The position numbers were made by a program, and so were the translations under genes. Below the pieces are notes generated by a model that saw only the letters and a program-made list of their open reading frames with translations, was not told the origin of the DNA and made no database searches. From Pseudomonadota bacterium (GTDB taxonomy: Bacteria > Pseudomonadota > Alphaproteobacteria > Sphingomonadales > Sphingomonadaceae), in contig JARXKR010000129.1 of assembly GCA_030271565.1 (NCBI GenBank), positions 1 to 6,401 on the forward strand: DNA of 6,401 bases, in the 5' to 3' direction. Shown piece by piece: positions 6,107 to 6,401 of the stretch; position 1 is the first letter of the stretch; each line of letters starts with the position of its first letter.

Positions 6107-6111
6107 GTCCT
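6107..6111 (-). promoter_or_regulatory. Ribosome-binding site AGGAC of carD
   Basis: AGGAC on the minus strand lies just before GTTAC and the ATG at 6101-6099, which sets the carD start there and not at the upstream GTG (6116-6114). Confidence 0.75.
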
Positions 6112-6217
6112 TTCACTCGCCGGTGCGACCCGGCTGTTTGTTTGGCCGACGGGAATCAGTCAATCGCTGGACCGGCGGAACGCGCAAAACGCCGCGCTCC
6201 GGGATGCCATCAACTGC

Positions 6218-6226
6218 TGTGTATAA
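6218..6226 (-). promoter_or_regulatory. Single DnaA-box match TTATACACA
   Basis: The minus strand reads TTATACACA, which fits the bacterial DnaA box TTATNCACA exactly. It lies in the carD leader, about 50 bases past the predicted transcription start. I saw no second copy nearby. A lone 9-base match can arise by chance, so function is unproven. Confidence 0.35.
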
Positions 6227-6254
6227 GTCCCGTCCGGTCTGGATGCCTTGTATC

Positions 6255-6272
6255 GCGGGACCGGAATCCCGC
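6255..6272 (-). repeat. Hairpin near the 5' end of the carD leader
   Basis: GCGGGA (6255-6260) and TCCCGC (6267-6272) are perfect 6-base arms around a 6-base loop. The hairpin would form almost at the 5' end of the predicted carD mRNA, where it could stabilise the message. No T-run follows it on the minus strand, so it is not a terminator. Confidence 0.45.
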
Positions 6273-6283
6273 CATGCGTGCCG

Positions 6284-6289
6284 ATTATA
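6284..6289 (-). promoter_or_regulatory. Consensus TATAAT -10 element, probable carD promoter
   Basis: The minus strand reads TGCTATATAAT, containing a perfect TATAAT and a nearby TG that could act as an extended -10 if the hexamer is read as TATATA. No good -35 lies 16-18 bases upstream; the sequence there is AT-rich. The start would be near 6277, giving a leader of about 175 bases before carD. Confidence 0.5.
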
Positions 6290-6342
6290 TAGCACGCCCG
6301 CAACAAAATTACCATAGGCGCGGATTCGCATTGGTTGGGTGC

Positions 6343-6364
6343 GCTTTTCGCCTCTGCGAAAAGC
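6343..6364. repeat. Perfect 9-base inverted repeat upstream of the carD promoter
   Basis: GCTTTTCGC (6343-6351) and GCGAAAAGC (6356-6364) are exact reverse complements with a 4-base spacer. On the minus strand no T-run follows. On the plus strand only TTT follows, and no plus-strand gene precedes it. It could be a protein-binding site about 65-90 bases upstream of the predicted carD start, or an imperfect terminator for a gene beyond the edge. Confidence 0.5.
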
Positions 6365-6401
6365 TTTGCAACACCAGCCCGCGCCCCCGGCCCGACCACC
6401 C

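Larger units (their letters stand above)
6102..6401. other. carD upstream and leader region, no supported gene
   Basis: I see no recognisable protein in these 300 bases on either strand. All three minus-strand frames are open at the right edge, closing at 6309, 6160 and 6113, but their translations are Arg/Pro/Gly-rich and resemble nothing I know. The last codons of a minus-strand gene entering from the right therefore cannot be excluded. What the region does hold is a -10 element, two hairpins, a DnaA-box match and the carD ribosome-binding site, listed separately. GGATGCC also occurs twice, at 6202-6208 and 6241-6247. Confidence 0.6.

Noticed and set aside
6218..6226. Replication origin in the carD upstream region
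   Set aside because: Only one DnaA-box match is present, without a box cluster or neighbouring replication genes.
5547..6317. 256-codon plus-strand open frame across carD and its leader
   Set aside because: It runs opposite the conserved CarD sequence and through the probable promoter, and resembles no protein I know.

Overview
The window is a GC-rich stretch of what looks like an ordinary alphaproteobacterial chromosome. The proteins (a DmdC-type acyl-CoA dehydrogenase, a DUF815 ATPase, a two-domain TsaC/Sua5, a head-GIN-type lipoprotein and a CarD/CdnL regulator) and their tight packing suggest Sphingomonadales, possibly an Erythrobacter-like or Novosphingobium-like lineage. This placement is inferred from remembered protein similarity, not from a search. 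No transposase, integrase, phage gene, CRISPR array, tRNA or rRNA is visible.

Layout from left to right. Positions 1-660 (+) hold the C-terminal part of a PQQ-dependent sorbosone/glucose dehydrogenase-like beta-propeller. It converges, with no base between the stop codons, on a minus-strand pair: a large acyl-CoA dehydrogenase (1482-3206) followed by a DUF815 AAA+ ATPase (661-1485), joined by an ATGA start/stop overlap. A 57-base divergent gap separates the dehydrogenase from tsaC (3264-4214, +), the threonylcarbamoyl-AMP synthase for the tRNA t6A modification. tsaC again abuts its convergent neighbour stop to stop. That neighbour is a small 106-residue lipoprotein (4215-4535, -). Upstream of it lies a second, unrelated lipoprotein with seven regularly spaced GSG turns (4628-5437, -). 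A clear intrinsic terminator (5513-5543) then separates it from carD (5565-6101, -). The last 300 bases are the upstream and leader region of carD, with a consensus TATAAT element, a DnaA-box match and hairpins, but no gene I can support.

The genes do not form one pathway. They cover sugar/aldehyde oxidation, fatty-acid-like beta-oxidation, tRNA modification, envelope lipoproteins and control of transcription initiation. I found no convincing undescribed multi-gene system. The signals most worth a second look are non-coding: a pair of mutually exclusive hairpins over the ribosome-binding site of the small lipoprotein, the structured carD leader with its single DnaA-box match, and an 11-base palindrome beside the start of the GIN-type lipoprotein. 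The small lipoprotein itself is the least understood protein here.
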